Notes: a model not told the origin generated them from the sequence alone. A DNA stretch of 64,000 bases from Cohaesibacter gelatinilyticus (GCF_900215605.1 NZ_OBEL01000005.1:62001-126000), one strand, 5' to 3'; numbered from the stretch's first letter, positions 20,262-29,414 are shown. Numbers and translations: made by a program.

Positions 20262-20678
20262 GGTCTTCTCCTGGCCTCTCTCTTCAAGTTGCAAACCTCA
20301 TGGTCCAAAGGGTGATCGGCGAGATGCACACGCAACATGATAGATTTCGAATTCTCATAGAATGTTTTGCTAAAACATTTATTCTTGACTGGGTTATATC
20401 GAAAAATATTCTATTGTCGAGAGAGTTCAAGGCCTCGAAAGCCATTAGGAAACAAAGCTATGGATGCCGCTTTTCTGCAAAGAGCAGAGCAGGAGAAATG
20501 CTTTTCTAGACTCTCTGGACCTAAGAGATTTCGTATCTGGATATAGACGGATTTAAGGTAAGAAAAAAAATCCAAAAAACTTTGCACTTTTGGGCAAAAA
20601 GTGGGTAAATCCGCTACACATGGCCACTGGCCTCATCTTGTCACGCAAAATTAGCTTTCCTGAAAGAAGAGACACATC
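20262..20678. other. Intergenic region upstream of cysD and of the BaiN-type gene
   Basis: About 417 bp lie between divergent genes and must hold both promoters. The stretch is AT-rich near 20380-20600. I see no riboswitch, convincing operator palindrome or small gene. Confidence 0.4.
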
Positions 20679-21878
20679 ATGTCCAATTCAAATCCAGCCG
20701 GAAAAATCTGGGACGCCATCATCCTTGGTGGCGGTGCTGCCGGTTTGATGGCGGCCATCACGGCTGCAAAGCGTGGCAAACAAGTTCTGGTTTTGGACCA
20801 TTCAAAGAAACCGGCTGAGAAAATTCGTATCTCAGGCGGTGGCCGCTGTAACTTTACCAATCTGGATATCAAGCCAAAGAATTATCTGTCCGATAATCCC
20901 CGATTCTGTATCTCGGCGTTGAAGCGCTATACCCAGAATGACTTCATCAAATGGGTTGAAAGCCATCATATCCGCTATCATGAAAAGACACTGGGACAGC
21001 TTTTCTGCAATGACAGCGCTCAGCAGATCATCGATATGTTGCTAGGAGAGTTGCGTGCACATGGAGGGGAACTGCGCCTTCATTCTCAGATCAAACAAGT
21101 GCTGCGCGAAGGTGAGCTTTATTCAGTGGCCTCCAGCTCAGGTATGGAACTGGCGCGGGCAGTGGTTGTTGCAACGGGCGGAAAGTCCATTCCCAAAATG
21201 GGAGCAACCAGCTTTGGCTATGATCTGGCAAAGCAGTTCGGCATCAATGTCCTGCCAACCCGAGCCGCCCTTGTACCCTTTACATTTTCCGAGCAGCAAA
21301 AGCTGTGGTCTGTGCCGCTCTCCGGTGTTGCTGTTGACGCTATCGTGAAAATTGGCAAGACCGTTTTTCGAGAAGGTCTTCTCTTCACCCACCGCGGTCT
21401 GTCTGGTCCCTCCATCTTGCAGATCTCTTCCTATTGGCAAGAAGGTGTGCCGGTAACCATCGATCTGGCTCCCGACGTCAATATATTGGAAGAGTTGAAG
21501 AAAGCGCGAGAAGAGCATCCAAAGCAGGATATCAGCAATGCGCTTGGCCATATCCTGCCAAAGAAGCTGGCAAAAGCCATCGCCGCGCGCGATGGCCTGT
21601 CCGGCCACATGGCGACGCAAAGCGACAAAATCTTGCGAAAAGCAGAAGAGAATATCCATCGCTGGCAGATTGTACCAATGGGAACAGAAGGCTATCGAAC
21701 AGCCGAAGTCACCATCGGTGGGATTGATACCAAGGAGCTTTCCTCCAAGACCATGGAGGCCAATAATGTTCCGGGTCTTTATTTTATCGGTGAGGTCGTG
21801 GATGTCACCGGTCATCTTGGCGGTTACAACTTCCAATGGGCCTGGTCGTCGGGATATGCAGCTGGTATGGCACTATAG
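20679..21878 (+). CDS. BaiN/HI0933-family FAD-dependent oxidoreductase
   Basis: A 399-residue flavoprotein. It has an N-terminal Rossmann dinucleotide motif (ILGGGAAGLMAAITAAKRG), then the family signature KISGGGRCNFTN in the form KIRISGGGRCNFTN, and a C-terminal GGYNFQWAWSSGYAAG FAD-contacting segment. These identify the HI0933/YhiN/BaiN family. The physiological substrate of most members is unknown, so I do not assign one. It is preceded by an AAGAAGAG ribosome site. It is convergent with the next gene, with only a 12-nt gap and no terminator visible there. Confidence 0.9.
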   Translation: MSNSNPAGKIWDAIILGGGAAGLMAAITAAKRGKQVLVLDHSKKPAEKIRISGGGRCNFTNLDIKPKNYLSDNPRFCISALKRYTQNDFIKWVESHHIRYHEKTLGQLFCNDSAQQIIDMLLGELRAHGGELRLHSQIKQVLREGELYSVASSSGMELARAVVVATGGKSIPKMGATSFGYDLAKQFGINVLPTRAALVPFTFSEQQKLWSVPLSGVAVDAIVKIGKTVFREGLLFTHRGLSGPSILQISSYWQEGVPVTIDLAPDVNILEELKKAREEHPKQDISNALGHILPKKLAKAIAARDGLSGHMATQSDKILRKAEENIHRWQIVPMGTEGYRTAEVTIGGIDTKELSSKTMEANNVPGLYFIGEVVDVTGHLGGYNFQWAWSSGYAAGMAL

Positions 21879-21890
21879 TCTTCAAAAGGA

Positions 21891-22496
21891 TTATCGCGTC
21901 AAACATACAACGAGGATACGGCAGTCTTCTTCACCGGCTGATGTATAGATATGCCCCATCCCGCTATCCAGATAAATGCTTTCTCCGGAATTGAGCAGGA
22001 CTGGTTCATGAGCTTCTGTATGTACGGTCAATTGTCCGGATAGGACAAACAGAAATTCCTCGCCGGGATGTTCTATGAACTGGTCGAACTCGGCGCGGGA
22101 ATGCGCTTTGACGACACCAGTCATGGGGGTCATTCCTTTGTGCCATATATCGGCAAACAGCATTTCATATCGATAGGTTGCCGTTTCCTGGACTTGTACA
22201 TCTCCAAGGCGCGCAACTGACAGGCTATTGCTTTTGAAGCTTTCTCCAGACTTTCCAAAGAGTACGGATAATTCCACATCAAGCCCTTCGGCGATTTTGA
22301 TGAGCTTGTCATAGGTAAGAGCGAGCAAGCCTCGCTCTGCTCTGGAAATGGTAGAGATCGCCAGCCCTGCTGCTTCGGCGACTTGTGCCAAACTCATTCC
22401 TTTTGATTTTCTGCTTAAGCGCAAACGGCGTCCGAGATCCTGATGTTGAGGATGATCAGACTCGACTCTGTCGTGCTTTTCAGGTGATTGTTTCAT
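21891..22496 (-). CDS. XRE-family regulator with C-terminal cupin sensor domain
   Basis: A 201-residue protein. Residues about 20-75 form an HTH of the Cro/C1 type (LRLSRKSKGMSLAQVAEAAG.AISTISRAERG). Residues about 115-200 are a cupin fold (HPGEEFLFVLSGQLTVH, SGESIYLDSGMGHIY), a probable small-molecule sensor. It is transcribed away from the ABC-dgcAN operon, and a perfect 37-bp palindrome lies between the two starts. It is therefore very likely the local regulator, perhaps responding to a D-amino acid or its N-acetyl derivative (inference). The ribosome site is weak. Confidence 0.88.
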   Translation of the reverse strand: MKQSPEKHDRVESDHPQHQDLGRRLRLSRKSKGMSLAQVAEAAGLAISTISRAERGLLALTYDKLIKIAEGLDVELSVLFGKSGESFKSNSLSVARLGDVQVQETATYRYEMLFADIWHKGMTPMTGVVKAHSRAEFDQFIEHPGEEFLFVLSGQLTVHTEAHEPVLLNSGESIYLDSGMGHIYTSAGEEDCRILVVCLTR

Positions 22497-22526
22497 GGCA
22501 TTACAATAGAGTTGTCTTTCAGCTAA

Positions 22527-22563
22527 TTTTGCTTATATGCAAAAAATTTGCATATAAGCAAAA
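22527..22563. promoter_or_regulatory. Perfect 17+17 bp palindrome, candidate operator of the XRE-cupin regulator
   Basis: Left arm TTTTGCTTATATGCAAA (22527-22543), spacer AAA, right arm TTTGCATATAAGCAAAA (22547-22563), with no mismatch. It lies 31 nt before the regulator start and 65 nt before the binding-protein gene, an ideal place to control both divergent promoters. The short spacer also allows a hairpin, but no T-run follows. Confidence 0.75.
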
Positions 22564-22627
22564 TCATGTTAAGACTTACAAAGGGGAAATGCAAAAATAA
22601 AGAATTCCCCGTGGAGGAGAACAAGAT

Positions 22628-23608
22628 ATGAAACGCAAATCCATTTGGAGCGGCCTTGTTGCGGCTCTTATGCTGGTGCCCGTTTGCAATGTTGCAAATG
22701 CTGATGCGCTGAAAATCGCAATTGCCAATTTCGGCGAGCATCCACAGCTCAGCGCGGTTGCTGAGGGTTTTAAAAAGGAAATCACTTCCTCAGGGATGTC
22801 TGAAGGAAAAGACGTTGTTTTCACCCTCGATCATGTGAATTTTGATACGACACTTCTGCCTCAGATGCTTGCCAAGATCAATGCAAGCAAACCAGATCTG
22901 GTTTTCGCCATCACGACACCGGTTGCTCAGAACGCACTCAATATGTTCGCCGATGCCAGCTATCCCATGGTCTTTGGTGCAGTAACGGATCCTGTTGCAG
23001 CAGGATTGGTGCCTTCCTGGGAAAAAGGCGGCAAGAAAATGACAGGCGCAAGTGATGGCTTGGATATTGGCGCAACTCTGAAACTGGTCGAGAAGCTGTT
23101 CCCGAAAGCTGAAACAATCGGCGTTCCGTTCAATCCGGGTGAAGCCAACGACGTTGCTATGGTGGCAAGTGTCAAAGAGGCTGCCAAAGGGACAAAGTTT
23201 TCGGTTGCAGAAGTCAGCATCGATAATACCAACGAAATCCCAGCGCGTGTCGCGGCTCTCGCACGTAAGGCTGATTTGATTTATGGATCTGGCTCCAATT
23301 TGATCCAGCCTGCCATTGCTGCAGTCGCTGCTTCGGCAAATGAAGCCAAAGTGCCTCTTCTGAATTCTGACGATGGCCCTGTACGCAAGGGCATCTTGCC
23401 TGCAGCATTCTCCGTTTCCTACAAGCAAATTGGCCACAACGCGGGCAAAATCGCACTTCGTTTGCTGAAGGGTGAAAAGACCGCCGATATCGCTCCTTTG
23501 CGCCCGGCCTATGAAGATCACGCCATCACGATCTCTCGTTCGGCAATGGACGCCATTGGTGCGGAAATTCCAGCGGAATTCGACAATTGTGATTGCATCA
23601 TCAAATAG
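22628..23608 (+). CDS. ABC importer substrate-binding protein (ABC_sub_bind / TrpX type)
   Basis: A 326-residue periplasmic protein with a Sec signal peptide (likely cleavage after ANA near residue 25). It has a type I periplasmic-binding fold of the ABC_sub_bind kind: KIAIANFGEHPQLS at the start, PDLVFAITTPVAQNAL, PMVFGAVTDPVAAGLV and a final HAIT.S. Relatives bind amino acids or derivatives, but the ligand cannot be read from the sequence. Because the operon also encodes DgcA and DgcN, D-glutamate or a related D-amino acid is the best guess. It has a strong GGAGGAGA ribosome site. A hairpin without a T-run follows the gene (23619-23649). Confidence 0.88.
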   Translation: MKRKSIWSGLVAALMLVPVCNVANADALKIAIANFGEHPQLSAVAEGFKKEITSSGMSEGKDVVFTLDHVNFDTTLLPQMLAKINASKPDLVFAITTPVAQNALNMFADASYPMVFGAVTDPVAAGLVPSWEKGGKKMTGASDGLDIGATLKLVEKLFPKAETIGVPFNPGEANDVAMVASVKEAAKGTKFSVAEVSIDNTNEIPARVAALARKADLIYGSGSNLIQPAIAAVAASANEAKVPLLNSDDGPVRKGILPAAFSVSYKQIGHNAGKIALRLLKGEKTADIAPLRPAYEDHAITISRSAMDAIGAEIPAEFDNCDCIIK

Positions 23609-23618
23609 ACCATTTCAG

Positions 23619-23649
23619 GCCGGGTGCTCACGCAAGGTGAGAACCCGGC
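23619..23649 (+). other. Intra-operon mRNA hairpin after binding-protein gene
   Basis: GCCGGGT (23619-23625) pairs with ACCCGGC (23643-23649), and the inner CTCAC pairs with GTGAG after one G/A mismatch, leaving a 5-nt loop. No T-run follows, so it is more likely an mRNA-stabilising or processing element than a terminator. It also argues against an in-frame start for the next gene at 23624. Confidence 0.7.
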
Positions 23650-23668
23650 TGCTTCAAGGGAACGTAAT

Positions 23669-24448
23669 ATGCTTGAGGTTAAAGATGCTCGTCAGGTTTT
23701 TTTCCCGGGGCTCCCCGACGAGAAAGTTGCACTTGATGGGCTGAATTTGACGTTGGCTGAGGGTGACTTCGCCACAGTGATCGGCAGTAATGGTGCGGGC
23801 AAGAGTACGCTGTTGAATGCAATTGCTGGCGCACAGCGGCTTGATTCCGGGCGTATTGTTATCAACGGAGATGACGTGACGCAAATGCCCGTTCATCGTC
23901 GGGCAAATCATGTTGCTCGTGTGTTTCAGGACCCTATGAAGGGGACCGCAGCCAGCATGACAATAGCGGAAAACATGCTGTTGGCTGAAATGCGGCAGTC
24001 AAAAGCCAGACTTCGGATTGGTTTGACGCTTGCAAGACGGGACAAATATCGCGAAGAGCTGTCCTATCTGGGTCTTGGACTGGAAGACAGAATGGACACA
24101 CCTGTTTCGCTATTGTCCGGAGGACAAAGACAGTCTCTTTCCCTGGTCATGGCTGTGTCGGATCGCCCTGATGTCCTCTTGCTTGATGAGCATACGGCCG
24201 CTTTGGACCCTCGCACCGCCGATCTTGTTCTGGATGCGACCTTGAGGGCAGTTACAGCCCTGAAACTGACCACCTTGATGGTCACTCATAACATGCAGCA
24301 TGCAATCGACTTTGGAAATCGCATTGTAATGCTGGATGCAGGGCAGGTTATTCGTGAGCTTTCTGGAGATGAGAAGGCAAATACCTCGGTCCCAAAGTTG
24401 ATCGATTATTTTTCGGTCAAGTCCGACCGGATGGTTCTGGGAGGCTAG
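23669..24448 (+). CDS. ABC importer ATP-binding protein
   Basis: A 259-residue ATPase with Walker A GSNGAGKST, signature LSGGQRQSLSL, Walker B VLLLDEHTAALD and H-loop VTHNM. It resembles the ATPases that pair with ABC_sub_bind-type binding proteins and branched-chain-type permeases. The start at 23669 (MLEVKDARQVF) follows AAGGGA and lies beyond the hairpin; longer reading from 23624 is unlikely. One base separates its stop from the permease start. Confidence 0.93.
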   Translation: MLEVKDARQVFFPGLPDEKVALDGLNLTLAEGDFATVIGSNGAGKSTLLNAIAGAQRLDSGRIVINGDDVTQMPVHRRANHVARVFQDPMKGTAASMTIAENMLLAEMRQSKARLRIGLTLARRDKYREELSYLGLGLEDRMDTPVSLLSGGQRQSLSLVMAVSDRPDVLLLDEHTAALDPRTADLVLDATLRAVTALKLTTLMVTHNMQHAIDFGNRIVMLDAGQVIRELSGDEKANTSVPKLIDYFSVKSDRMVLGG

Positions 24449-24449
24449 T

Positions 24450-25364
24450 ATGGGTGAGATTCTTGCAACTTACTTTTCGCTCATCACAGTGACATTGGGA
24501 CAGAGCTTGACACTGAGCTTTGTCGTTCTCGCTGTTATGATGCCTTTTCGTATTCTTGGTTTCCCTGATTTGACGTCTGAGGGTGCATTTCCTCTTGGTG
24601 GTTGCGTTTGCGCAGTTGCATTGCTGGCTGGGATCCCTCCTATACCGGCGCTGTTGCTTTCAGCTTTGGCCGGGTTTTTGGCAGGCAGTACCACAGCCTT
24701 CCTTCACCTGAGATTTCGTATTCATACGCTGCTGGCCGGGATTTTGGTCACAACAATGCTCTACAGCATCAATCTCAGAATTATGGGCCGAGCCAATGTG
24801 CCCATTTTTAGTCAAGACAAAATCTTTGATCTGCTGAGCTGGCTGGAACTCACTGGTACCATGACAAAAATCTTGGTTGCAGGTGGCTTGGTGACGATTA
24901 CCATTCTGGTCTTGAACTATTGGTTCCTGACCGAACGGGGCATTGCCATGCGAGCTGTCGGCGCCAATCCGGATATGGCAGAAGCTCAAGGCATCAATGT
25001 CTGGCGTGCCACGATCGGCGGAGTGGGTCTTGCTGGGGCATTTGCTTCCTTTGGCGGAGGATTGATGGTCCAAAGCCAGGGATTTGCAGATGTGAATATG
25101 GGCCTTGGTATTCTCATCAACGCTCTCGCAGCATTGATGATTGGAGAGGCGGTTCTAGGAAAACGATCCTTCTTGCGACAGCTTCTTGCGCCATTTGTTG
25201 GGGCTATAATCTATTATCAGCTCATTTCGATTTGTCTGGCTGCTGGATTGCCACCGGGAGATCTGAAAATCGCTACCGGTTTGTTCGTGATCATCATGTT
25301 GGCTGCGCCAACCCTTCGGTCCCGAAAAGGTGGTCGCCCTGAGCGAGAGGCAATTCGCGAATGA
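24450..25364 (+). CDS. ABC importer permease (branched-chain / BPD_transp_2 type)
   Basis: A 304-residue hydrophobic protein with about eight to nine membrane helices. It carries the family segment GFPDLTSEGAFPLGG near residue 37 and the cytoplasmic coupling region ERGIAMRAVGANPDMAEAQGI at about 168, typical of BPD_transp_2 permeases. It ends in a short basic tail and overlaps the next gene by ATGA, so all five genes from 22628 form one operon. Confidence 0.92.
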   Translation: MGEILATYFSLITVTLGQSLTLSFVVLAVMMPFRILGFPDLTSEGAFPLGGCVCAVALLAGIPPIPALLLSALAGFLAGSTTAFLHLRFRIHTLLAGILVTTMLYSINLRIMGRANVPIFSQDKIFDLLSWLELTGTMTKILVAGGLVTITILVLNYWFLTERGIAMRAVGANPDMAEAQGINVWRATIGGVGLAGAFASFGGGLMVQSQGFADVNMGLGILINALAALMIGEAVLGKRSFLRQLLAPFVGAIIYYQLISICLAAGLPPGDLKIATGLFVIIMLAAPTLRSRKGGRPEREAIRE

Positions 25365-26341
25365 TCAATTACACATTCAAGATGGAAAGCTGGCCATTGG
25401 CCAGACCCTTTCGCTTTGCCGGATTTTCGATATCGGCGCTGGATATTGCATATGTGACCCTCGAAAGTGATGGGATACCCGGGCATGGAGAGGGCGTGGT
25501 TCCGGTGGTCTTTGATATCTCGGCAGAGGAAACTGCCGAGATATTGGAGCAAGTCCGTAATCAACTCATGGATGGAGAGGCGATAGACGCGATCTGTCGT
25601 TCTCTTCCACCCGGACCAGCTCGTAATGCGCTTGATTGTGCTCTTTGGGATTTGCGGGCCAAGACGAGTGGCAAAACCATATGGGAACTTGCTGGTTTGC
25701 CACCCGGGCCTGATACAATCACGGTGGACCAAACCATTGGTCTGGACGCTCCAAAAATGATGGCGCAACTGGCGAAGGATTCAACGCACGATGTTCTCAA
25801 GATAAAGGCAGATGCAGAAGGTGTTCTGGATCGCGTCGCTGCAATTCGTAAAGCGAGACCGGATGCCGAACTGATCATCGACGCCAATCAAAGCTGGTCA
25901 GCGGAAGATCTGCGCCAGCTTGGTCCGCAATTGGCGGATCTTGGCGTTGCCATGATCGAACAACCCCTTAGTAGAGAGTGTGATCATGAGCTTCGGAATG
26001 TGGATTGCCCGGTGCCGATCTATGCTGATGAATCGTGTCATACCCGAGAAGATCTTCCCGATCTGATCGGGTTGTATCAAGGCATCAATATCAAGTTGGA
26101 TAAGACTGGCGGACTGACAGAAGCCCTTGCATTGGCAAAAGCTGCAAAAGATGCAGATCTGGGCGTCATGGTGGGGTGTATGGCGGGAACCTCGCTTTCC
26201 ATGGCTCCTGCCTATGTTATCGGAACCTTGTCGAATTGGTCCGATCTGGACGGTCCATTGCTGCTTGCGTCCGATCGACCTTCGGCGATGACATATAAAG
26301 ATGGCGCGTTATCTGCATTTTCCCCTTCCCTTTGGGGCTGA
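25361..26341 (+). CDS. dgcA: Enolase-superfamily racemase, probable N-acetyl-D-glutamate racemase
   Basis: A 326-residue enolase-superfamily protein of the dipeptide-epimerase/muconate-lactonising subgroup. It has the general base pair KxK (VLKIKAD near residue 149), metal ligands in DANQSW, IEQPL and ADES, and a second lysine in KLDKTGG. Next to a DgcN homologue, the best assignment is DgcA, which interconverts N-acetyl-D- and N-acetyl-L-glutamate in a described D-glutamate catabolic route. An L-Ala-D/L-Glu epimerase role for peptidoglycan peptide recycling is the alternative. It is coupled to the permease by a 4-nt overlap. Confidence 0.8.
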   Translation: MINYTFKMESWPLARPFRFAGFSISALDIAYVTLESDGIPGHGEGVVPVVFDISAEETAEILEQVRNQLMDGEAIDAICRSLPPGPARNALDCALWDLRAKTSGKTIWELAGLPPGPDTITVDQTIGLDAPKMMAQLAKDSTHDVLKIKADAEGVLDRVAAIRKARPDAELIIDANQSWSAEDLRQLGPQLADLGVAMIEQPLSRECDHELRNVDCPVPIYADESCHTREDLPDLIGLYQGINIKLDKTGGLTEALALAKAAKDADLGVMVGCMAGTSLSMAPAYVIGTLSNWSDLDGPLLLASDRPSAMTYKDGALSAFSPSLWG

Positions 26342-26359
26342 ATGTTCACGGAGTTTTTC

Positions 26360-27373
26360 ATGCTTAAAATTGAAGCCCCTTATCTGATCTATCTGGGCGA
26401 TACGCAGATCCCTGAAATGGCCAAGACAGGCGCTGGGTTGGCCTATTGGCGACCGGAAAGATGTGCCGGACAACTGAGGGAACCCGGTTGTGCTGCAGAT
26501 CTGGGTTTGCCGGATCTGGACTTGAATGCGGCAGTTCAACAAGGGGTGAAAACTCTGGTTATCGGAACTGCAATACCCGGTGGACAATTGCCAGACAGCT
26601 GGATCACCAGGATTGTCGAGGCCATGGAAGCGGGGATGGATATTGCGTCAGGACTTCACTCACCCTTGCGCTCAATTCCCGCATTGGACAAAACAGCCAA
26701 GGAAACAGGAAGAAACATCTATGATGTACGCCTGTCTCATGGACCTCACCCAATTGCAAACGGGAGAAAAAGATCCGGGCAGAGACTGCTCACGGTCGGA
26801 ACGGATTGTGCTGTCGGAAAGAAATATTCAGCGCTGGCACTGCATCGCGAGTTGCTAGCACGGGACGTTTCAGCAACATTTCGCGCCACGGGCCAAACCG
26901 GTGTATTGATCGATGGCCAAGGCCTCGCGATTGATGCGGTGGTATCAGATTTTATTGCTGGAGCCGTCGAGGCATTGGCTCCTTCGGCCGATGACGCCCA
27001 TTGGGATGTGATAGAAGGGCAAGGGTCTCTGGTTCATCCAGCCTATGCAGGCGTATCATTGGGACTTCTGCATGGTGCACAACCTGATGCTTTTGTTGTA
27101 TGCCATGAATATGGTCGCAAACAGCTGTCGGGTTTCGAGGACCATAGGGTTGGATCGATTGAACACATCATCTCGCTGACGGAGCAGCTTGGGCGCATTG
27201 TGTCGAAGGAAATCAGATGTGCTGGGATCAGCCTGAACACATCCTCTCTCTCCGAGCAAGAGGCCCTGAACGCCATTCAGGAAATAAAGGAGCAATATGG
27301 TCTGCCGGTCTGCGATCCTGTTCGTTTCGGGGTCAAGGAGATCATTGACGATTTGCTGAGTAAAGAATCGTAA
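26360..27373 (+). CDS. dgcN: DUF1611-family protein, probable N-acetyltransferase DgcN
   Basis: A 337-residue DUF1611 protein. It has an N-terminal Rossmann-like domain, then a P-loop-like GTDCAVGKKYSALALHREL near residue 145, EGQGSLVHPAYAGVSLGLLHG at about 223, and CHEYGRKQL. DgcN is reported to N-acetylate D-glutamate so that DgcA can racemise it, and the adjacency supports this. ATG 26360 is preferred because CGGAG lies six bases upstream, whereas ATG 26342 lacks such a site. It is the last gene of the operon; a 14-bp hairpin follows. Confidence 0.82.
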   Translation: MLKIEAPYLIYLGDTQIPEMAKTGAGLAYWRPERCAGQLREPGCAADLGLPDLDLNAAVQQGVKTLVIGTAIPGGQLPDSWITRIVEAMEAGMDIASGLHSPLRSIPALDKTAKETGRNIYDVRLSHGPHPIANGRKRSGQRLLTVGTDCAVGKKYSALALHRELLARDVSATFRATGQTGVLIDGQGLAIDAVVSDFIAGAVEALAPSADDAHWDVIEGQGSLVHPAYAGVSLGLLHGAQPDAFVVCHEYGRKQLSGFEDHRVGSIEHIISLTEQLGRIVSKEIRCAGISLNTSSLSEQEALNAIQEIKEQYGLPVCDPVRFGVKEIIDDLLSKES

Positions 27374-27387
27374 GATCTGTTGGTTTA

Positions 27388-27422
27388 AATTGGCTTGGAT
27401 CTATTTCCGATCCAAGCCAATT
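27388..27422 (+). terminator. Long stem-loop after dgcN, probable terminator
   Basis: Perfect 14-bp stem AATTGGCTTGGATC / GATCCAAGCCAATT with a 7-nt loop, 14 nt after the dgcN stop. The following tract is only TTATT, so termination strength is uncertain. Confidence 0.65.
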
Positions 27423-27539
27423 ATTCGCGCGTAAACAAGATAGTTCAGTCGTTAGGATAATCCGGCAAATTACCCCTGAGATTTGGAAAGTCCGATTGCG
27501 CTACTATATCTGATGTAAAGCACGCTTGGAGAGATACTC

Positions 27540-27899
27540 ATGCAAACCATCTATTTTGATGGAGAATGCCCAATCTGTATAAAGGAAATTGCCTTCTATA
27601 GAAAGCATGCCGATGTCGAAGCCAATTGGGTTGATGCATCCAAACTCCCCGCAGGTTCAGTGGTTGATGGTGAAAGTCGGTATGATCTGCTAACCATCAT
27701 GCATGTGAGGGATAGTGATGGACGTTGGTTGATTGCGGTTGATGCCTTTGCTGCAATGTGGCGATTGATACCATTCCTGCGCCCTTTTGCTTGGATTTTC
27801 ACAGTGCCGGGTCTGAAGAGTGTCTGGATGGCGGCATACAAGCTTTTCCTGAAATATCGAAATCGCAATGTTTGCGATGAGGGAAGCTGTTCCATTTGA
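27540..27899 (+). CDS. DCC-family thiol-disulfide oxidoreductase-like protein (DUF393)
   Basis: A 119-residue protein with the defining N-terminal motif FDGECPICIKE (DxxCPxC) and the central D..I.AVDAF..MW..IP segment of the DCC/DUF393 family. The family is thought to be thioredoxin-like through its CxxC pair, but reactions are mostly unproven. Two further cysteines lie near the C-terminus (VCDEGSC). It has a GGAGAGA ribosome site and appears to be a monocistronic gene. Confidence 0.88.
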   Translation: MQTIYFDGECPICIKEIAFYRKHADVEANWVDASKLPAGSVVDGESRYDLLTIMHVRDSDGRWLIAVDAFAAMWRLIPFLRPFAWIFTVPGLKSVWMAAYKLFLKYRNRNVCDEGSCSI

Positions 27900-28064
27900 A
27901 CCAATGTCAGATAATCATGAACAGCCCAATTCGCGTCGCTCTATATTTTGAGCAACTTGCGCAAAAAACACTTGCCTTTGGATCCAATTTTCTTTCAAGC
28001 TCTTCGCAATAGAAATAATTTGGCTGGACCTGGCTCGACCAGAGACAAGCCACGAGGAGGATCC

Positions 28065-29396
28065 ATGACCGCCTATTCGCGCAACAAGCCCATTTCCTTT
28101 GACAATCACTGGATGCCATTCACGGCCAATCAGGATTTCGCGCAAAATCCCCGTTTGGTGCAAAGCGCCAAGGGGATGCACTACCTCACCCCTGAAGGAG
28201 AAGAAATCCTCGATATGACTGCAGGCCTTTGGTGCTGTAATCTGGGCCACGGGCGCGATGAAATTGCAGATGCTGTTCATGGCCAGTTCAAGGAACTGGA
28301 CTTTGCACCGAGCTTCAACTTTGGTCATCCGCTTTCCTTTGAGCTCTCCGAGCGTCTTGCCAAGATGCTACCGGGTGATCTCAACAACCTCTTCTTCACC
28401 AATTCCGGTTCTGAGAGCGCGGACACAGCCATAAAGATTGCCTATGCCTATCATGATGCAAAAGGGGATACTGGTCGCAAGCGTATCATCTCTCGCCAGC
28501 GCGCCTATCACGGTGTGAATTTCTGTGGTGTCTCTCTCGGTGGCCTGACTGCAAACCGTCGTGCTTTTGGTCAATGGTTGCCAGTGGATCATTTGAATTC
28601 CACCCACGATCTGTCACGCAACAGTTTCACCATCGGCCAGCCGGAATATGGCGGCGCGGATATGGCCAATGAGTTGGAAAATCTCATTGCCTTCCATGAC
28701 GCATCCACCATTGCAGCTGTGATCGTTGAGCCAATTGCTGGTGCTGGCGGTGTGTTGCTGCCACCAAAAGGCTATCTGAAGCGCCTGCGTGAGATTTGTG
28801 ACCAACATGGCATTTTGTTGATTTTCGATGAGGTCATCACTGGTTTTGGCCGCACAGGCAAGGCTTTCGCCGCTGAGACCTTTGGTGTTGTGCCGGATAT
28901 CATGACCATGGCCAAGGGCATCACCTCCGCCACCGTGCCTATGGGAGCGGTGGCTTGCCGTGATTTCATCAAGGAAGCCGTTTTCTCGACCAGTCAGGGC
29001 ATTGAATTCTTCCACGGCTATACTTATTCCGCCCACCCACTGGCATGCGCAGCATCGCTTGCTGCTCTGGATATCTATGATCGCGAAAATCTCTGGGATC
29101 GCGCGTCTGGGCCGGTCGGCGATAAGCTGCAGGAAGCCCTTCAAAGCTTGAAAGACTTGCCCCGTGTGATTGATGCACGAGGCATGGCCTTCATCGGTGC
29201 AATCGAGTTCGAGCCACTGGAAGGCAAACCCGGTGCGATCGGTGCAGCCCTGCTGAAAGAATGCTGGAACCAGGGTATCATGATCCGTGGCCTTGGTGAT
29301 GCCATCGCTGTCTCACCACCGCTGATTATGGAAGAGGCTCATATCGAGCGCTTTGTTGACGGCTTCCGCAAGGCGGTTAAAGTGGTGCTTGATTAA
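28065..29396 (+). CDS. Class III omega-amino acid:pyruvate aminotransferase
   Basis: A 443-residue fold-type I PLP enzyme. It has NHWMPFTANQDF near the N-terminus, cofactor phosphate contact NSGSESADTAIK, the core IFDEVITGFGRTGKAF, and the Schiff-base lysine in MTMAKGITSA. These fit beta-alanine/omega-amino acid:pyruvate transaminases. The start at 28065 follows GAGGAGG at ideal spacing; reading from 27948 adds 39 residues that are unlike the family. The substrate (beta-alanine, GABA or other amines) cannot be decided here. Confidence 0.9.
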   Translation: MTAYSRNKPISFDNHWMPFTANQDFAQNPRLVQSAKGMHYLTPEGEEILDMTAGLWCCNLGHGRDEIADAVHGQFKELDFAPSFNFGHPLSFELSERLAKMLPGDLNNLFFTNSGSESADTAIKIAYAYHDAKGDTGRKRIISRQRAYHGVNFCGVSLGGLTANRRAFGQWLPVDHLNSTHDLSRNSFTIGQPEYGGADMANELENLIAFHDASTIAAVIVEPIAGAGGVLLPPKGYLKRLREICDQHGILLIFDEVITGFGRTGKAFAAETFGVVPDIMTMAKGITSATVPMGAVACRDFIKEAVFSTSQGIEFFHGYTYSAHPLACAASLAALDIYDRENLWDRASGPVGDKLQEALQSLKDLPRVIDARGMAFIGAIEFEPLEGKPGAIGAALLKECWNQGIMIRGLGDAIAVSPPLIMEEAHIERFVDGFRKAVKVVLD

Positions 29397-29414
29397 TCAC
29401 ACCGGATCGAGCCT

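Noticed and set aside
23624-23668. Upstream start for the ABC ATPase gene
   Set aside because: It falls within the intra-operon hairpin; ATG 23669 fits the family N-terminus.
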